DNA of 64,000 nt from Bacteroidales bacterium (GTDB lineage Bacteria > Bacteroidota > Bacteroidia > Bacteroidales > Bacteroidaceae): assembly GCA_015060905.1 (NCBI GenBank), contig SUXQ01000002.1, positions 1 to 64,000 of the forward strand, in the 5' to 3' direction. The translations under genes and the position numbers were made by a program. Below, piece by piece: positions 1 through 8,048 of this stretch (its first letter is position 1; the number at the start of each line of letters is the position of its first letter). Under the pieces are notes generated by a model. It was not told where the DNA came from, searched no databases, and was given only the letters and a program-made list of their open reading frames with translations.

Positions 1-2839
1 CGGTCAGTGTTACAGAGTAGGTTCCGACATTTGGGTAGAGGGCGGTGGCGTTGGTGCCATAGAGCTCTTCCACTTCGGCGCCGGGGATGCTCCATAAATA
101 GGTGCAGCCGTCGCCGGTGCTGCGATTTATGAAACTGAAATGGTTGCCGGCGGGAAGTGTGTCGTTGAGTATGTCAAAGGCTGCTACAGGGGCTTCGCCA
201 TCGATTACGGTTATGTCTTTGACAGATGTCAACGTATCGCCAGAGGCAAAAAGGGCCGTGCAAGAGATTGTGTAGTTTCCTGACCGGGGGAATACAAATG
301 TGGGGCTTGCACCATAAACTGTGGGAATTTCTGTGGCGGCGACGTTCCATGAATATTCGGTTGCACCTAACGAGCTATTGGCTGTAAGATTGAAAGGAAT
401 ACCAGCCTTATAGATAGTATCAAACTCCAAAATAGTGAGAGACGGTTCTTTAGAACTATTGGAGAAAATACCGGGGGATTCTTGAATTTCCCAAGTGCCT
501 ATAGAATGCATAGAAGCATGCTTACCCCCTGCCCATTCGCGTAAAAGTGTTTCTCCGCCAACATTGATTGTATCCATGGGGAGATATACAAGAAGGTCGG
601 AATGAAGAGACGGAGAGGCGATGGGGGTATACATATTCTGCTTTATCTCGGCTTGTGTGCGTGCCTTTTTCCAGACGCGTATCTCGTCAAGACCGCCGTT
701 CCACCATTGGTTTTCGCCGGTCTTACCAAACTCAAGATTACCAAAATTGGTCAAGCCCGAATAGTTTGGAGAGGTTAACTGTCCCCTCTTCACTCCATTG
801 ACGTAGAAAACAAGCTTATTGCCATCAATTACAATAGCTATGTGATACCATTTGCTTGTACTTGCAAGAACATTGGAAACATCCAGACGATTGCCACTGC
901 CGGTATTCCAACCAACGGAAACTGATTTGTTTGCATTGCTGTGGAAAAGGAATTTACCCCATCCCGGACCTATCTGATGGGTGTAATTTTTGTTATTGCT
1001 GCTGCGTATGCAAAATTCAATGGTAGCTTCGTTTAGTGTTTCGGATATTGCATTGGGAATAACAAGACCTCCTTGATCGAATGTTATCAGTTTATTTGTA
1101 TCGTGCTTAGGTGTCTGCAATACTACTTTATTGGAGGGGGCAGATTCTTGTTTGTAAGTTCCTGCCTGATAGACTGCCTTTACGGTAAATGGTCCCTCGA
1201 CACCATTCTCTAGTGCAAATTGAGTAGTCTCGGCCGATAGCTGGGCTGTAAGATTTTCGCCATCGTAAACATTGTAACCAAGAAGTTTAAGACCGGATGC
1301 CTGTGGCGCAGTCCATGCAAGCGCGCCATCCTGCAAACGAAGATTGGCGGCCGGATAGAGTTGCTCACCGGGGACAATTACGCTGATGACAGTCTCTTTT
1401 TTGCTGCCGATAATTTCCACATTGGTACTATCAAAGGGAATCTCAACGCCTTCATTTTCTATTTCATAATTAATGATAGAGGCTTTGTAGATGTGACCGG
1501 TGCCGATAGCGTTGCTCGGTGTTTTTACAATGAAGAAGTATTTCAGGGGTTTTGTGCGGTCCACCGACGCAGTAAGGTCGGTAAGGTCGTAACCAAATTC
1601 CATTGGCTCATAGTGTATTCCGTCCACCCAACGTCCCAGCATGGGAACCTCGGGCGCGGGATTGGTAGCACCGTTCTGATTACCTGCATTTTTGAAATGT
1701 TCGAAGGAAATAGTAACGTCGGGAGCAGTGGCATTAAGGTCTTCTGAAACGCCTGCGCATAAGAACAATTCGCTGCGGTGACTGTAGTCCATCAACAGCT
1801 TGATTGTGCGAAGGGGACGGTAATTCTTTCGAACAATATGCGATCCCGGAGTCCACGCCCATGTATCTTTGCCAACAGCATAGCTGTACTTATAGGGACA
1901 ATAGATGAAGCCTTTGTTCTCCCAACCATCGCCCCATGAATTGGCAATAATCCATGCTCCAACTTCATCTTCCTCGACCTCGCCTACCTTGCCATCCTCG
2001 TCAAGGTCGAACTCTATGCGATCATCGTATCCGCAAATGGTAACTGCGTGGTTGTAAGTATCACCCCATGATTTTACATATTTCATGCCGTTTACGCCGG
2101 CCGCCTTGTTAGCTGTAGTAGCAGGAATGACGGCCCATGTGCCATATGATGCAACGCCGATACCTGCTACACCGCCGCCGTGCATAGTTTCGTCACCGCT
2201 ATGGTTGTAGAGCCACTCTTTAAGTTCCTGACGTCCTTCGGGAGTATTTGTGGGGGCGAAACTTATATCGTGAGAGTCTCTGTTCCACATGGCGCTGTAC
2301 CATTTATCGTAACCCTGCATCCATCCAAAGTCATTGTCATCGTGTGTCTGTGCACCGAACAGTTTGCTATATGTGCGACCACCATAGGTGGGAACATTGG
2401 GCACACCTATGGCTTTTAACATATCTTCCTTGTCACTATTGTGATAAGTAAGCAACCATGTAAAGTGCGAGGGGTATTGGTTCTCGGGCAGTGAGGCGTC
2501 AAGGTCGCGGTAACAGGCCATTTCGTAGGTGAACATATAGGCGACATTTTGTGCCGAGCCGCATGAGCCTCCATCCTGATTGAATATAGGAGGGAAGTAC
2601 TTGTTCTCGCCATTGTAGACATACGGAGGCAACTGCACTTTGCCTTGTTTGGCGCGTGCCTTACGACGCGCTGTATACTCGGCAGGCTGGGGAGCAGTTA
2701 CTGCATCGGGCTGAAAATCAGGAAAGACACTTGTATCTACCTTTATGACCTTGCCGTCGGGCAGTGTAAACTCTTTAATTTGTGCCCCGGCACATAGCGC
2801 CGACACAACACATACTGTTAAAAGTAAAATTCTTTTCAT
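1..2839 (-). CDS. Secreted papain-like (C1) cysteine protease with LamG and PKD domains, C-terminus cut by window edge
   Basis: Reading the minus strand from ATG at 2839 gives an open frame of over 940 codons that runs off the window at base 1. It starts with a signal peptide (MKRILLLTVCVVSALCAGAQ). A papain-like catalytic domain follows: Gln88 and Cys93 in NQDGGSCGSAQ, His264 in NHAVTICGYDD, and Asn300 in ANSWGDGW. These match the Gln/Cys/His/Asn set of C1 peptidases. Further on come Fn3-like sequence, a LamG/concanavalin-like jellyroll (about residues 600-740, with the features WYHIAIVIDG and GGLDEIRVWKKART) and at least two PKD-like modules (for example YSWNVAATEIPTV, YLWSIPGAEVEEL). Protein breakdown or surface binding outside the cell is the likely role. 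Architecture and size suggest a type IX secretion cargo, but the C-terminal sorting domain lies outside the window. The protease assignment is strong; the substrate is unknown. Confidence 0.88.
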   Translation of the reverse strand, partial: MKRILLLTVCVVSALCAGAQIKEFTLPDGKVIKVDTSVFPDFQPDAVTAPQPAEYTARRKARAKQGKVQLPPYVYNGENKYFPPIFNQDGGSCGSAQNVAYMFTYEMACYRDLDASLPENQYPSHFTWLLTYHNSDKEDMLKAIGVPNVPTYGGRTYSKLFGAQTHDDNDFGWMQGYDKWYSAMWNRDSHDISFAPTNTPEGRQELKEWLYNHSGDETMHGGGVAGIGVASYGTWAVIPATTANKAAGVNGMKYVKSWGDTYNHAVTICGYDDRIEFDLDEDGKVGEVEEDEVGAWIIANSWGDGWENKGFIYCPYKYSYAVGKDTWAWTPGSHIVRKNYRPLRTIKLLMDYSHRSELFLCAGVSEDLNATAPDVTISFEHFKNAGNQNGATNPAPEVPMLGRWVDGIHYEPMEFGYDLTDLTASVDRTKPLKYFFIVKTPSNAIGTGHIYKASIINYEIENEGVEIPFDSTNVEIIGSKKETVISVIVPGEQLYPAANLRLQDGALAWTAPQASGLKLLGYNVYDGENLTAQLSAETTQFALENGVEGPFTVKAVYQAGTYKQESAPSNKVVLQTPKHDTNKLITFDQGGLVIPNAISETLNEATIEFCIRSSNNKNYTHQIGPGWGKFLFHSNANKSVSVGWNTGSGNRLDVSNVLASTSKWYHIAIVIDGNKLVFYVNGVKRGQLTSPNYSGLTNFGNLEFGKTGENQWWNGGLDEIRVWKKARTQAEIKQNMYTPIASPSLHSDLLVYLPMDTINVGGETLLREWAGGKHASMHSIGTWEIQESPGIFSNSSKEPSLTILEFDTIYKAGIPFNLTANSSLGATEYSWNVAATEIPTVYGASPTFVFPRSGNYTISCTALFASGDTLTSVKDITVIDGEAPVAAFDILNDTLPAGNHFSFINRSTGDGCTYLWSIPGAEVEELYGTNATALYPNVGTYSVTLT

Positions 2840-2877
2840 TTTATTTGGAGCATTTAAAAGATATTAATATTCGCAAG

Positions 2878-2904
2878 ATACTTAACAGAGACAAAGTTAA
2901 GTAT
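2878..2904 (-). promoter_or_regulatory. Predicted promoter of the C1 protease with a dyad over the -7 box
   Basis: On the minus strand TAACTTTG (2899 to 2892) fits the Bacteroidota -7 consensus TAnnTTTG. It sits inside a perfect 9-bp inverted repeat, ATACTTAAC (2878-2886) and GTTAAGTAT (2896-2904), with a 9-base spacer. The dyad could be an operator or a hairpin at the very start of the transcript. The -33 element is not clear. Confidence 0.5.
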
Positions 2905-2963
2905 TTTTATTAATACTTATAATACATTTTTCTTTTTTTTGGGGGGGACAGTCTTTAAGTTTT

Positions 2964-3617
2964 TTAATATACGACTTTGATTTTTTCATTACTTTTCATC
3001 CAATCGTAAAATTCTGAGATAAAAATAACTCCATCGCTAAAATTTTCAAAAGCACCGGCCATCCTCTTCATCATTTGGGGGTATTTTCTTTTGTACTTTG
3101 TATACAGAGTTTTAAACTCTTTTTTATCATTATCATTTTCAACGATGCTCGACCAATAGAATTGCCAAAATTGCATCTGATGACCTTTTTCTATCCTCGA
3201 CAGACAATGCATAAAAACATCGCTTTTCTGTTCCATCGTTCTATGCAGCAATCCTTTCAAATAGTTGGGAGCATCAGCATCAATAGAAGCACCAACGGAC
3301 AAGGCTATCAATCTGTTACAAAATATAGTATCATTTATTGTCGTGCAATTTTTCAATGCGCCAACATGTTCGTACGCCTTACTGTACATTGAAAGGTCGT
3401 AGCCCCTTTTGCTGCAATATTTATACGTATCATAATACTCGGCCCAATTGTGTGGAAAAGCATTGAAAAACTCTTTTTGTTTTTCTGGCGATTGCGGGCT
3501 ACGCATTAATTGCTTATAAGCCTTATTCAACCTTAATGTGTCAATGATAAAATATTGCGCCGAAGCTGTCGCAAATAGTGCCACAAGCAAAAAAACTATT
3601 GAAAATAATCGTTTCAT
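2964..3617 (-). CDS. Secreted protein of unknown function, paralog of the gene at 3755-4450
   Basis: The ATG at 3617 starts a signal peptide (MKRLFSIVFLLVALFATASA) and gives 217 residues. The open frame continues upstream to 3716, but that extension is translated relic DNA copied from the lipoprotein gene at 4479-5273, so 3617 is the better start. The product is clearly related to the next upstream gene: shared MKRLFS signal, the YF-DT-RLN-AY segment, WLEYY/WAEYY, KKGYQMEFWQF versus EKGHQMQFWQF, and the KRKYP motif near the end. I do not recognise the family. It is probably periplasmic or secreted and arose by tandem duplication. Confidence 0.7.
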   Translation of the reverse strand: MKRLFSIVFLLVALFATASAQYFIIDTLRLNKAYKQLMRSPQSPEKQKEFFNAFPHNWAEYYDTYKYCSKRGYDLSMYSKAYEHVGALKNCTTINDTIFCNRLIALSVGASIDADAPNYLKGLLHRTMEQKSDVFMHCLSRIEKGHQMQFWQFYWSSIVENDNDKKEFKTLYTKYKRKYPQMMKRMAGAFENFSDGVIFISEFYDWMKSNEKIKVVY

Positions 3618-3657
3618 GATATTGTTATTTATTAGCGCACCTAAAGTAACCACAACC

Positions 3658-3731
3658 GCAACATCGGGGCGATTGTCATTGTCGTACGAATTCTGTTTCA
3701 GATACAACAGCACCATTCTGGTTGAATCGGG
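3658..3731. repeat. Direct repeat, relic of the lipoprotein gene at 4479-5273
   Basis: About 74 bases here are nearly identical to 4799-4871 inside the YD-repeat lipoprotein gene, coding for the stretch MVLLYLKQNSYDNDNR. The relic lies between the two MKRLF paralogs exactly where a second lipoprotein gene copy would be expected. It marks a duplicated lipoprotein+MKRLF unit whose lipoprotein part was then mostly deleted. Confidence 0.85.
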
Positions 3732-3754
3732 ATGCTACAATAATCTTTTATTAT

Positions 3755-4450
3755 TTAATAATCGCCATAATCAATATAATCGTCGAAATTGTATTTGTAA
3801 TTTTTATTTTCATATTTCCGATTATATTCTTCATTTTTATATGGAAATAATTCCGGATAATTTATGCCTTCGTAAAAATAATGGAATGCGATACGTGATA
3901 TTTTCATCTGCTCGGGGTATTTTCTTTTGTTGCGAGCATATAATTCCTTAAAATTTTCTGCTCTGCTACATTCTGTAACCGTAGACCAACAAAATTGCCA
4001 AAATTCCATTTGGTAACCCTTTTTCAATTTCGACAAATAGTCAAGTACTAATTTATCGTTATTTAAAATGTAACCAATCAAATAGTCTTGAAAAAAAGAT
4101 GTACACTCCCCTGTTTCTTTCATTCCAACCGTCAAGTCCACCACTTTTTTACAAAACACAGTATCACTTACTTTTGTCAAAGAAAACAGAGTGGAAATAT
4201 GCTCACAGCACATTTTACACATAGAATAGTCATAATTTTCATCATCGACAAAGCTATATGTCATATAATACTCTAACCACGTTGTAGGATAGGCAGCAAG
4301 AAATTCCATTTCTGTTTCTAAAGTGCGATTACCGCTTTTCAAACTTCTGTAAGCACTGTTCAACCTTGCAGTATCCACAGGAAAATATTGTGCAGAGGCA
4401 GTTGCGAGCAGTGCCACAAACAGAAATATTGTCGAAAATAGTCGTTTCAT
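3755..4450 (-). CDS. Secreted protein of unknown function (MKRLF family)
   Basis: 231 residues with a clear signal peptide (MKRLFSTIFLFVALLATASA). The body is mixed alpha-helical and rich in aromatic and charged residues. The C-terminus is a low-complexity Tyr/Asn/Asp/Lys tail (about residues 200-231). It starts 28 bases after the lipoprotein gene at 4479-5273, so the two are likely cotranscribed. It is the parent or sister of the gene at 2964-3617. No catalytic motif is seen and I do not recognise the family. Confidence 0.75.
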   Translation of the reverse strand: MKRLFSTIFLFVALLATASAQYFPVDTARLNSAYRSLKSGNRTLETEMEFLAAYPTTWLEYYMTYSFVDDENYDYSMCKMCCEHISTLFSLTKVSDTVFCKKVVDLTVGMKETGECTSFFQDYLIGYILNNDKLVLDYLSKLKKGYQMEFWQFCWSTVTECSRAENFKELYARNKRKYPEQMKISRIAFHYFYEGINYPELFPYKNEEYNRKYENKNYKYNFDDYIDYGDY

Positions 4451-4478
4451 AATGCTTGTTACTTATTGGTCGAGGCCA

Positions 4479-5273
4479 TCATTCATCAAGATAATATATA
4501 CTTCTTTTTGTATAATTGTTGCGGTAACCCTCGGGAGCTGCGTCCACAATTTTACGTTCCACCCAATTGCCCTTCTCGTCGTATTTATAATCTATTGTAA
4601 TATTCGTCCAATCGTGACTGTCTGACGGCATGTTCTCACTCTGCTCGACGACATTACCCATAGCATCTCTCTTATTTTTTGTAATTGTGTAAATGTCGCC
4701 CGTCACAGCCAAGAAACACTCTTCAATTTCCGTTCCGTCACTATTATATGTGTAACGATATTTATATGGTGGTATTCCGTCACAAAAATATTCAAACGCA
4801 ACATCGCGGCGATTGTCATTGTCGTACGAATTCTGTTTCAGATACAACAGCACCATTCTGGTTGAATCGGGAAAAATGTAACCGTAATCTCTGCGCAAAG
4901 TGATATTTTTTCTGTCATCGTACTCTATCACTGTGTAGGACACCTCCTTTTCATTGTTGTCGTAATAATGCAGGGTGACACTATTCGAACCATCATAGTA
5001 ATACTTGCAACATCCATCCTCCTTGCCTTTGGAATAGAATATTATCTTTACAAGATGTCCATTTTCATTGTATACAAACGAAGTGGAATCGACACCATAC
5101 TCATCACTATTGGTTATAGCAGATACTTTACCTTTCAAAAAACTACTTCCATGCAACGTGGTTGGTTCTGTTACAATAGAAGGTTCTTTGCCCATGCTTT
5201 TATCCCCAACACACGAAAATGAAATTAAGAAACAAGTTGCAAACAATATTGTATTAACAAATAATCTATCCAT
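4479..5273 (-). CDS. Lipoprotein with YD/RHS-like beta repeats
   Basis: 264 residues beginning with a lipoprotein signal; the lipobox is LISFSC, with Cys21 as the lipidated residue. The rest is a run of short beta-hairpin units of the YD/RHS type: FVYNENGHLVKI, YYYDGSNSVTLHYYDN, IEYDDRKNITLRRDY, YTYNSDGTEIEE, YKYDEKGNWVERK. In Bacteroidales such proteins are usually outer-membrane lipoproteins of unknown role. It heads a two-gene unit with the MKRLF protein downstream. A 74-bp piece of this gene recurs at 3658-3731. Confidence 0.75.
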   Translation of the reverse strand: MDRLFVNTILFATCFLISFSCVGDKSMGKEPSIVTEPTTLHGSSFLKGKVSAITNSDEYGVDSTSFVYNENGHLVKIIFYSKGKEDGCCKYYYDGSNSVTLHYYDNNEKEVSYTVIEYDDRKNITLRRDYGYIFPDSTRMVLLYLKQNSYDNDNRRDVAFEYFCDGIPPYKYRYTYNSDGTEIEECFLAVTGDIYTITKNKRDAMGNVVEQSENMPSDSHDWTNITIDYKYDEKGNWVERKIVDAAPEGYRNNYTKRSIYYLDE

Positions 5274-5402
5274 AGTAAAAACATTAAAAACCTATATTTA
5301 TCTTAATTCCTTTTTTACCGTAATTATTGAAAAACTTAAAAAGTTTATCCCTCGTTATTGGAGAATTTTTTATTATATAACCTTGTTTGTCATTGTATTC
5401 AA

Positions 5403-5433
5403 AATGGCAGACAAAAAAATCAGCGATGCGACA
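5403..5433. repeat. Half-copy of the hairpin found at 6565-6614
   Basis: AATGGCAGACAAAAAAATC followed by AGCGATGCGACA closely matches the left flank and left arm of the perfect hairpin at 6578-6614, but the right arm is missing. It lies just downstream of the lipoprotein stop at 5439. It looks like a decayed terminator copy or a recombination relic. Confidence 0.55.
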
Positions 5434-5438
5434 AAATA

Positions 5439-5939
5439 CTACTCGCTGTACAAATGCACTTTTCTATCCTTGTCCATTATCAATTTTTGTTCAAACGAGA
5501 AAAACTGCGGATAATCATTTGCAATTTTCACAAAGTCTGCATCAATTCGTATAACCTCAGAAAACGCCTCTACTTTTCCATTACTGATAAACAGAAGTGT
5601 AGAAAAAGTATCAAACATTGTGTTATTTTCACACTTTATTCTTAAGTTATCTGACATTTTAAGATTAACAAAATCCTCAATCTCTGTATTAACATAAGGT
5701 GAGAGCAACAAGATGCTATCATATTTTTCCTCACAATAGTTCGCAAAAGAGAAAGGCGTTCCTATAACTTGCTTTTCAAAATTCAATTCAAGATTTCTTT
5801 CTGGAGTGTAAAGCAATCCAAATGCATTCAATGCAAAACACAAATCCTCTCTCATTTTTTTTGTACAACTTGCAAGTGAAATTGCAATTACAAATATGAC
5901 AACAGTTACTTTAAAAACCAATTTGTAAAATTCCTTCAT
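5439..5939 (-). CDS. Small lipoprotein of unknown function, possible partner of the DUF6973-like gene
   Basis: 166 residues. The N-terminus has a membrane segment ending in a lipobox (ISLASC), predicting a lipid-anchored envelope protein. The remainder has no motif I recognise. Its start overlaps the end of the broken DUF6973-like reading frame by 29 bases, so the two genes form one translationally coupled pair. An immunity or accessory role is conceivable from that arrangement alone, but nothing in the protein itself proves it. Confidence 0.65.
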   Translation of the reverse strand: MKEFYKLVFKVTVVIFVIAISLASCTKKMREDLCFALNAFGLLYTPERNLELNFEKQVIGTPFSFANYCEEKYDSILLLSPYVNTEIEDFVNLKMSDNLRIKCENNTMFDTFSTLLFISNGKVEAFSEVIRIDADFVKIANDYPQFFSFEQKLIMDKDRKVHLYSE

Positions 5940-6485
5940 CTGCTGCTTTTATTACTTTTTTTAATAGTTCTTCCTCGCTCCAATTATTTTTTATGGCCTC
6001 GTTGCCTAAATAATAACCGACCCTATTATTGTGTAAATCCATTTTTTTTGCATTCTCAGTATTAGTCGGTGTATTTTCGTGTGCATTTCCATACTCTTCT
6101 GCAAGTGGAGAATTCAATCCCGCCGACACTTGGTTTAGTGCACACCAATAACAATGTCGTACTGCGTCACCATAACCATTTGTCGTACCATCAAATTTTC
6201 GACCTACGTTTTTAGCCTTTTTGGAATTATCATAAAATTTGTATGCCGTACGAGGATTATTTAAAATAAACTTTTTCTCATCATCCGACAGAGTTTGATA
6301 AGTTCCATAAATACCATCTTTTTCTTTGGCCTGATTATTCCACCATTGCCATTCTCATACGCTGTTGCAATTTCAAAAATATCGGGACGTCTTTGCCCAT
6401 TTTCATTCTTTTTCCACATAAGTTTTTTTAGGGCAAAAGTAATACGCCGGCAACGCTGCAGGGTTGCCGAAATAACATTTTCCAC
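5911..6485 (-). pseudogene. DUF6973-like gene broken by a frameshift
   Basis: The minus-strand frame ending at 5911 is open back to a TGA at about 6357. It reads a conserved block: LSDDEKKFILNNPRTAYKF, then GDAVRHCYWCALN, then GNAHENTPTN and MDLHNNRVGYYLG. This pattern (helical lead, D-x-x-RH, NAHE, MDLHNN) is what I remember for Pfam DUF6973. No good start codon exists after the TGA. The N-terminal part (MWKKNENGQRRPDIFEIATAYE, ATG at 6419, or GTG at 6485) lies in another frame and joins near 6350-6360 by a one-base shift to WQWWNNQAKEKDG. The intact product would be about 170 residues without a signal peptide. A sequencing error could give the same picture. Confidence 0.6.
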
Positions 6486-6503
6486 ACTTCAACCGCAAAT
6501 ATA
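6434..6503 (-). promoter_or_regulatory. Two candidate -7 boxes upstream of the DUF6973-like gene
   Basis: On the minus strand TATATTTG (6503 to 6496) and TACTTTTG (6441 to 6434) both match TAnnTTTG. Between them CGGCAAC (6447-6453) and GTTGCCG (6462-6468) form a 7-bp dyad. The nearer box would support translation from ATG 6419. Confidence 0.4.
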
Positions 6504-6577
6504 ACACCTCAAAATTCATTTGTCAATAAAAGCCGTAACTAATCACTTCTTTTTTTACGTTTTTTAATGGCAGAAAA

Positions 6578-6614
6578 AATCAGCGGTGCGACATTTTTTG
6601 TCGCACCGCTGATT
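6578..6614 (-). terminator. Perfect 16-bp hairpin terminator
   Basis: AATCAGCGGTGCGACA (6578-6593), loop TTTTT, then TGTCGCACCGCTGATT (6599-6614). It lies 26 bases after the stop of the DUF2795 gene and before the next minus-strand gene, so it should end that transcript. Confidence 0.8.
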
Positions 6615-6639
6615 ATGCAATTTTCTTATTTGCAAAAAT

Positions 6640-6864
6640 TTAATATTCTTCCTCATCGAAGAAAAAATCTTCATTACTGCTGGGGTAATCGGGCCAAATA
6701 TCCTCTATACTATCATAAGTTTCTCCCTCATCCTCCATCTCCTGAAGATTCTCTATTACCTCCATAGGTGCGCCCGAACGAACAGCATAGTCAATAAGTT
6801 CCTCTTTTGTTGCGGGCCAGGGTGCATCCTCCAATTTTGATGCAAGTTCCAACGTCCAATACAT
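6640..6864 (-). CDS. DUF2795 family small acidic protein
   Basis: 74 residues, complete, with ATG at 6864. The features WPATKEELIDYAVRSGAP and EVIENLQEMEDEGETYDSIEDIWPDYP match the short DUF2795 proteins common in Bacteroidota, which are about this length. The protein is very acidic (the tail is NEDFFFDEEEY) and has no signal or membrane segment, so it is cytoplasmic. The molecular role of the family is unknown to me. It is probably transcribed alone from the -7 box at 6898-6905 and ended by the hairpin at 6578-6614. Confidence 0.85.
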   Translation of the reverse strand: MYWTLELASKLEDAPWPATKEELIDYAVRSGAPMEVIENLQEMEDEGETYDSIEDIWPDYPSSNEDFFFDEEEY

Positions 6865-6897
6865 ATATCTTAAATTTTATTTTATTAAAAATGTTTG

Positions 6898-6905
6898 CAA
6901 AAATA
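6898..6905 (-). promoter_or_regulatory. Predicted -7 box of the DUF2795 gene
   Basis: TATTTTTG on the minus strand, 33 bases before the ATG at 6864, fits TAnnTTTG. No convincing -33 element is visible. Confidence 0.5.
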
Positions 6906-6917
6906 TAGCAAAATAAT

Positions 6918-7463
6918 TTATTCACAAGGTTTTTCCCATTTTTTTTCATCGCCACCGCTTAGTTCGCGCGACAGCAGAAAAAAATAGTCCGAGAGGCGAT
7001 TCATATATGCCAACAACATTTGCGGTTGTCGAGACGCACGATGCAGTGTTACTATGCGGCGTTCGGCGCGACGACAAACTGTGCGACAAACATTTGCAAC
7101 AGCAGCCGCTTTTACCGTCGATGGTAGCAAAAAACCATTCAATCGTGGCAACGATGCTTCGAGGGCATCTATTATCCGCTCAAGAGCAACAAGCGTATGT
7201 TCGTCAATAGGTGACGCCACACAAGGTGCTGTATCGGCAAGAAAAGCAGCTATTGAAAAAAGCCTTTTTTGCACGTCGCATAACATTGCAGCCGCAGGAC
7301 CCGACGAAGGAATTTCGGATTGCAAGAGAGCCACATGCGCGCAAAGTTCGTCCATCGTTCCATAAGCCTCGACACGAGCATCGTCCTTGCAGACACGCTC
7401 GCCACGCACAAGCGATGTTTCTCCACCGTCACCCCTTGCAGTATATATGACAGCCTTTTTCAT
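6918..7463 (-). CDS. Cob(I)yrinic acid a,c-diamide adenosyltransferase, PduO/MMAB type
   Basis: 181 residues. The ATP-binding N-terminus YTARGDGGETSLV..GERVCKDDARVEAYGTMDEL is the hallmark of PduO-type ATP:cob(I)alamin adenosyltransferases. The conserved helix motif CRRAERRIV (residues about 129-137) and NRLSDYFFLLSRE near the end are also present. The enzyme transfers the adenosyl group from ATP to cob(I)alamin to make coenzyme B12, acting as a cytoplasmic trimer. Length is normal. It starts 5 bases after the methyltransferase-like gene, so it is likely in one transcript with that gene and metK. Confidence 0.9.
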   Translation of the reverse strand: MKKAVIYTARGDGGETSLVRGERVCKDDARVEAYGTMDELCAHVALLQSEIPSSGPAAAMLCDVQKRLFSIAAFLADTAPCVASPIDEHTLVALERIIDALEASLPRLNGFLLPSTVKAAAVANVCRTVCRRAERRIVTLHRASRQPQMLLAYMNRLSDYFFLLSRELSGGDEKKWEKPCE

Positions 7464-7468
7464 TTTTA

Positions 7469-8020
7469 TTATTTTTTCAACGTGTAGTGCTGTTTTTTAT
7501 AGCTCTTATCGAAAAACAGAATACCCATGCTGTACAAATCAAATGTAACAGCAACGGCTGCATTTTGTTTAATCGCGTGCCACAAATCTTTCATTTCGCG
7601 CGAACGGTGTATGCCATCTATTATAATGACACTGTCCGCAGATGCACACTTAACAGCCTGCTCCACCACCGGGGCACAATTCTGCGTCGCACCAACATAC
7701 AGCAGCCCAAAAAGCTGTCCCTGCCGGAAAGCAGACACCTGCGCCGACGGGCGCGCCATCGAAAGAGCGCAAGCAGCAGCCTCGCATGGAGCATACATCA
7801 AAATATTTTGCGGACGCGCATAGTTTGCAATGCGAAACAGCAGACGGGCATGCGCAGCCTTATAGCCACACTTTGCCGCGACACTGTTTATCGTCGAATA
7901 GGCATAATAAGCATACTTTTCGGCAACGACAGCCGTCACAAAATGAAAGGCAGAGGGGGATTGTACTCCATACCCCCTATTGTGCCCACATCTGTATATA
8001 AAATCTTTTATGCCCAGCAT
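7469..8020 (-). CDS. Class I SAM-methyltransferase-like protein
   Basis: 183 residues from ATG 8020. A longer version from TTG 8059 would overlap metK and is less likely. The start NRGYGVQSPSAFHFVT resembles a Bacteroidales group of putative O-methyltransferases that begin with an HGVHSPF-type motif. A Rossmann-like alternation follows (NILMYAPCEAAACALSMA, SVIIIDGIHRS, AVAVTFDLYSMGILFFDK). The glycine-rich SAM-binding loop (E/D-x-G-x-G) is not recognisable, so activity is uncertain. It lies directly downstream of metK. Confidence 0.6.
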   Translation of the reverse strand: MLGIKDFIYRCGHNRGYGVQSPSAFHFVTAVVAEKYAYYAYSTINSVAAKCGYKAAHARLLFRIANYARPQNILMYAPCEAAACALSMARPSAQVSAFRQGQLFGLLYVGATQNCAPVVEQAVKCASADSVIIIDGIHRSREMKDLWHAIKQNAAVAVTFDLYSMGILFFDKSYKKQHYTLKK

Positions 8021-8048
8021 ACACCTTTTTACTCTATGCAGTGCTTGC

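Noticed and set aside
1361-1747. 128-codon plus-strand frame in the protease gene
   Set aside because: It is a shadow of the minus-strand protease frame, which has clear domains.
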